This document shows positions 59,717 through 64,000 of a stretch of 64,000 nucleotides of DNA, piece after piece; position 1 is the stretch's first letter; every line of letters begins with the position of its first letter. The stretch is from Nageia nagi (lineage: Eukaryota > Pinophyta). The notes under the pieces are model-generated. The model searched no databases, had not been told where the DNA came from, and worked only from the letters and a program-made list of their open reading frames with translations. The position numbers were made by a program, and so were the translations under genes. Location of the stretch: the NCBI GenBank assembly GCA_050084985.1, contig JBITNC010000001.1:192386001-192450000 (forward strand), read 5' to 3'.

Positions 59717-60169
59717 AAATGATGTCAATATATTTTAGAAAAGTGGAGTTTCATAGTATTCCAAGGAATAGTAATAAATGTTTTGATGCCATGGATAATG
59801 CAACTTCTTTGAATTATATTCAATTAAAGATGAAGAAACATTGATAAATATTAATATCCTTAAGAGTATTTATATAGCTTTTGAGAATTTTTTTATTGAC
59901 TTTTTTGAAAAATAGCTAGCTATGTATGCTTTTCTTATTTTTTGATGAATGGTATACAAGGATATTTACAACTTTGTCAAGGATGGTACAATACATGAGG
60001 ATTTAAATAAATGGATATAATAATAAAATTATAAAAAGGATAGCAGTAAGATATATCAATATTGGTGATGTTATTTATAAAAGATATTTTGAGGGTATTT
60101 TGCTTAGGTGTTTATGAGAGGATGAAACTCTGAAAGTAATGGAGCAAGTTCATGATGATTAAAGTGGAT

Positions 60170-61220
60170 GGTAAGGCTATATTTTATAATATTTTAAAAT
60201 TATAATATTATTTGCCATAAATGGAAAGGGATTATGCTCTTCATATTAGGAAATGTGAGAAATATCAAAAGCATCCTAAAATTAGATTGGCCTCATCTTA
60301 AGAGTTGGCTACAATGATTTCACCTTGGCCATTTTCTATTTGGTATTTAGATATGGTTAGAGTAATTAATCCTAGGTATAGGAAGGGTCATAAATTTATT
60401 TTGGTTGCAAATAAATATTTCATAAAAGTGGATAGAGGTTATTCCATTAAGGTCATGAAAAGGTCCCCAAATTATGAAGTTTTATACTGATAATATCATT
60501 TTGAAGTGGAATCTCATATTATTATGGATAATGGAAAGAATTTTAGAAGTAAGCATGTAAGGGAATTTTGTTAAGGATTAAAGATTATGAAAAGGTTTTC
60601 TTAAACATATTATCCATAAGGAAATGGATAGGATGAAGCTATAAATAAGACTATTATCAACATCCTCTATAAAATAATAAAAAAGCATCAAAGAGATTGG
60701 CATGAGTAGTTGGTGTATGCATTATGGGAATATAGAATAGGTGTTAAATTAACAAATAGTTTTAATCCTTTTCCTTTAGCATATGGATATGAATTTTTTA
60801 TTCCATTGGAATTGTAAATTCCATCTTTGAGAGTATCATTAAAGGGCATAGTGGAGATGGAAGATCAAAGAAAAGCAAGATTGAGGCAATTAGAGGGATT
60901 GGAAGAGAAAAGGATTAATGCATCAGAGCATCTCAAAATGTATCAAAAAAGAAAGAAGAGAGAATATGATTAGAATATTAGGCCAAGCCAATTTCAAGTT
61001 GGTGATTTAGTCCTAAAATAAAACCATCATAAGACAAAGGCTAAAAAAGAGGATAAATGTAAAATTGAGACTAATTGGATTGGTTCTTATATCATTGGTG
61101 CTAAGTATTTTAATGGTGCATATAAGTTATTTTAATGGTGCATATAAGTTAAGTACTACATATGGAAAAGAAGATAATTTTTTAACCAATTTTATTCATT
61201 TAAAACCCTTTTATACATAA
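60170..61220 (+). pseudogene. Element D integrase
   Basis: The zinc-binding CC pair is at about 60,230-60,280 (HIRKCEKYQKHPKIR, second Cys now Tyr). Core: FSIWYLDMVRVINPRYRKGH (60,329-60,388, with D), KFILVANKYFIKVDRGYS, IIMDNGKNFRSKHVREF (second D, about 60,520-60,567), NGXDEAINKTIINILYK (E, about 60,622-60,672), DWHEXLVYALWEYRIGVKL. C-terminal region: AYGYEFFIPLEL, a charged helix (VEMEDQRKARLRQLEGLEEK), then RPSQFQVGDLVLK (60,980-61,018), NGAYKLSTTYG and FIHLKPFYT (to about 61,218). Confidence 0.87.
61107..61150 (+). repeat. Perfect 22-bp tandem duplication
   Basis: Two identical 22-bp copies (61,107-61,128 and 61,129-61,150) in the integrase C-terminus of element D. It shifts the frame just before the last conserved block. 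Confidence 0.95.
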
Positions 61221-61224
61221 AAAG

Positions 61225-61780
61225 AGTTTTTTTGTATATATTTTGATGCTTAGGTTTGTTTAGTGTATTTGCTAGAAGTTAAGTGTATGCATAAAATAAA
61301 TCTTCAAGGTAAGTATGAACACCCAAAACTTTGGATCCAAATCAAGCATATAGTTAGAAAAGACTTAATAAAAATCAAGTACCAAATCCTAATGAGGGGT
61401 ACACATCATATCAATAAGCCATCAACCTAAATATAAATGTGAATCCAAATCAAGGGAAAACTCAATTCCAAGATCAAAATCAAGGATTGCATAATCATAT
61501 GGCTTTAGGAAATCAAAAAATAAATCAATTATATACACTACAAAGTAATTTTATTCCCAACCAAACATCAAATAAACAAATAGGACAAAGTGATCAACAA
61601 GGCTATCAACAACAAAGTTATAAAGGGCAAACAAGTTATGGACTAAATATGACAAGTGCATAACCTCCCAACACTAATGATGAAATCCCTAAGAGGTTAC
61701 AAGATATGTAAATCTTAAAATAAAATCAAATTATCCTACAATACTATATGCAATGAACCTATAAACCTAATGATTTTATA
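61225..61780 (+). other. Junction between elements D and E with a Gln/Asn-rich run
   Basis: From 61,439 a short open run is rich in Gln, Asn and Ser (MNPNQGKTQFQDQNQGLHNH, QQGYQQQSYKGQTSYG), probably the N-terminal low-complexity part of the gag of element E. No LTR was recognised between D and E. Confidence 0.45.
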
Positions 61781-62770
61781 GAAATTGTATCATTATAAGT
61801 TTGAAGTTCTAAATATGGATAACTATAATGGAAAAGCAGATCTAAGAAAACATCTTATAAAATTCAAATATATATTTTATACTATTAGTAATGATTATGT
61901 ATTGATTATAAGATCCTTTACAATGAGTTTTGTGGGAAAATCTTGGATTGGTACAACAACTTGCCACAACATAGTATCTACTCTTTCAAATAATTGGTAA
62001 ATCAATTCTTGGGCCATTTCTCAATTAATGTAAAGAAGATAGAATAAATAATGAATTTAAGAAAAAAATATTAGTTTGAGATCGAGTTAATCATAGATTA
62101 TGTGTCTAGATGGAGAGTTTTAATAATATATATACCTTAAATACTCTCTTAGAAGAAGAACTTATGAAGTTATTTAGTAGGAGTTGTAATAAGTATACAT
62201 AAAAAATTTTATAAATAAAATAACATAAGATATTTGAGAATACCTTAGCACAATAAAAATGTATTATGAAATTCAATATTCAAGAGGGTTAAATCAAATT
62301 AAGGAAGAAGGAAAATAATCAAAAATATTTCAACAACAATAATAGTGGAAATAACAACACATCATATCAAAAGCCACAAATTAATCAAGTATCACTTGGA
62401 GTTTAAAAATAAAAACCAATTATACAATTGAAAAAATAAAGGTCATAATAAAGAAATAAATCATAATAGTTATAAGATGAACTAACAACTCAAGATTATA
62501 ATCAAGTAATCCCACTAATAAAATAGAGAAATGGGACACCATTAGTGGAACCATTGGAAGATATTCTTAAGAATTTAGTTGAGGCAAGTCTAATCATGAT
62601 GCTTGAAATAAACGATAAGATACTAATGGTGATAAATATCAATATCACAAACAAATTGAGTATTGTATTTTTCATAGGCAAAAAGGACATGATACCAATA
62701 AGTGCCAACACTTGAGAAGTATAGTATACAAATTAATTAACAAAAGGAAAGTATCAATAGGCAATCCAAT
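61781..62770 (+). pseudogene. Element E gag with nucleocapsid
   Basis: Capsid core at 61,785-62,000: YKFEVLNMDNYNGKADLRKH, LIKFKYIFYTISNDYVLIIR, SFTMSFVGKSW, then frameshifted pieces and, after a break, YTLNTLLEEELMKLFSRSCN (about 62,125-62,190). The nucleocapsid-like YHKQIEYCIFHRQKGHDTNK, then CQHL (62,640-62,715), keeps the C-x2-H / G-H-D-T-x-x-C pattern common in Tat-type gags. Confidence 0.75.
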
Positions 62771-63199
62771 GGCCTATCCAAATTGAAATTTGGGAAATTT
62801 TTAAGATATATTTTATAAAAAAAATAATAATGTTAATCAAGTGAGTACCATCCCATCTACATCAAGACAAGTGATACATAATGGTGGTCAAGGATAATAA
62901 TTTGAGCATGTGGGTATGATTAATTTTGATATGGTTACTGTGGCAACTAAGATTAACAAAGAGGTAAATAAAGTACCTCTACCTATAAATGTAAGCATTC
63001 AAAATAATATCCCATAATTGCAAGTTCAAATACAAATAATTCCATCCAAACCAATAATAATAGTGAATACTCAAAGAAAATATTTAGAATAACATCAACT
63101 AAGTTATCTTTGTGGGTTCTTTTCAAATAATCAAAATCACACTAAGAAGCATTATAAAGTATCTTAAAACCAATTGAATTACATATTGATAACTTGATT
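62771..63199 (+). other. Element E gag-protease linker
   Basis: Asn/Ile/Gln-rich sequence with a possible second knuckle-like run (YLCGFFSNNQNHTKKHYKVS, about 63,106-63,165). No other feature seen. Confidence 0.45.
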
Positions 63200-63960
63200 T
63201 CATTTGCATAATTCATTATAAAAATTCAAAATTATGTGAAGCTTTCCCATTTACCTTGTATGAGGATAAGATGTGTCATCATAGAGGACCAAGAGGGAAG
63301 GACCTTCCTTTGCATATCATTATTTTTATGGATAATAAACCTTTTAAGAGGGAATTAGTGGATAATGGATCAATATTAAAAATAATATCCTTTGTAGCTT
63401 TGTTGTAGTTGAATATCCCTTTTTATATTTAATTGCTCCAACTCTTACCATTTAGGCTTTCAACCACATATTATGTTCTACTTTGGGAACTATCATTATA
63501 CCAATTAATGTATAAGTAAAGAAAATACCAATAACTTATCATGTGGTTAAAGGAGAAATGTAATATAATATTTGGTTGGGATAACCTCAAATTAGAGAGA
63601 TGGAATGTATCCCTTCTAGTCTACATGGATTCCTTAAGTATATTCATGATGATGTATTGCATTGTATTTTAACTAATCCAAATCCTTATATCCATTTCAA
63701 ATCTATTAATTTCCCTTGAGGTATTCAAATAACTTCTACACATATTCTTTCAATCACCATTGTTGTGAATCATAATCAAACTCAAGATATAATAAACTCA
63801 TAAGCACCCTCATCTTCACATCAAACTAAAGATTATTTATAATCTCCACAAGATTAAAAATCATAAACATTATCACCCCATGTGGATATACCTCCACCAT
63901 TACATTCATATGTAAAAGTAGTAATGATGACATAAACATCATCTCTTTCAAGTACTATCT
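63200..63960 (+). pseudogene. Element E protease region, runs to the window end
   Basis: LPLHIIIFMDNKPFKRELVD then NGSILKIISFVAL (63,312-63,405) is the retropepsin active-site loop of this Ty3 group (V-D-N-G-S). The end of the domain is frameshifted: ITYHVVKGEM, then NIIFGWDNL and the worn block ending at about 63,640 (SLHGFLKYIHDDVLHCI). A Ser/Pro/Thr-rich linker follows. RT and integrase would lie beyond 64,000. Confidence 0.7.
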
Positions 63961-64000
63961 CATCTTGTCTTCAATCATAAGAAAGTAAATTACCTTAATC

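Overview
This is nuclear DNA of a large-genome land plant. It is very AT-rich and CpG-poor, and almost every recognisable gene is a decayed transposable element. I see no intact host gene, tRNA, rRNA or CRISPR array. A gymnosperm or similarly repeat-rich seed plant is my guess; it rests on the mix of old Ty3/gypsy, Ty1/copia, CACTA and LINE-type remains and on the slow-looking decay, not on a diagnostic gene.

Layout. 1-6.5 kb: a Ty3 gag relic on the plus strand, a decayed plant-mobile-domain-like gene on the minus strand and a possible LTR. 6.6-7.9 kb: three small tandem arrays. 8,905-20,695: one CACTA (En/Spm-like) DNA transposon of about 11.8 kb, recognised by its terminal inverted repeats, its subterminal ggatgcaaa motifs and a TNPD transposase on the minus strand (Transposase_21, DUF4218-like and DUF4216-like parts). 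It also carries a spliced gene with four 19-residue repeats, a divergent spliced gene on the plus strand, and an 850-bp array of degenerate telomere-like CCCTAA units built as a roughly 275-bp higher-order repeat. 21.7-22.3 kb: an unidentified Asn/Ile/Asp-rich ORF relic.

22,759-49,494 is a three-level nest. Element A is a Tat-like Ty3/gypsy element on the minus strand, about 11.7 kb without its guests. It has 1.13-kb LTRs, gag, an RNase H-like domain ahead of RT, RT-RNase H, integrase and a decayed extra region of about 4 kb before the 3' LTR. Element B, a 6.2-kb Ty3/gypsy element on the plus strand, sits inside the 3' LTR of A. Element C, an 8.8-kb Ty1/copia element on the plus strand with two 505-bp LTRs, sits inside the integrase core of A. 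Target-site duplications mark both guests (gaagt/taagt and accat/accat), so the order of events can be read: A first, then B and C separately. B has much more diverged LTRs than C.

49.5-64 kb: a DUF4283/zinc-knuckle ORF1 relic typical of plant LINEs, then a second Tat-like Ty3 element (D: gag, protease, RT, RNase H, extra RNase H, integrase) and the gag and protease of another Ty3 element (E) that runs off the window. Most in-frame stops inside conserved domains fit CAG/CAA/CGA/TGG changed by C-to-T or G-to-A, as expected for long-methylated silenced transposons.
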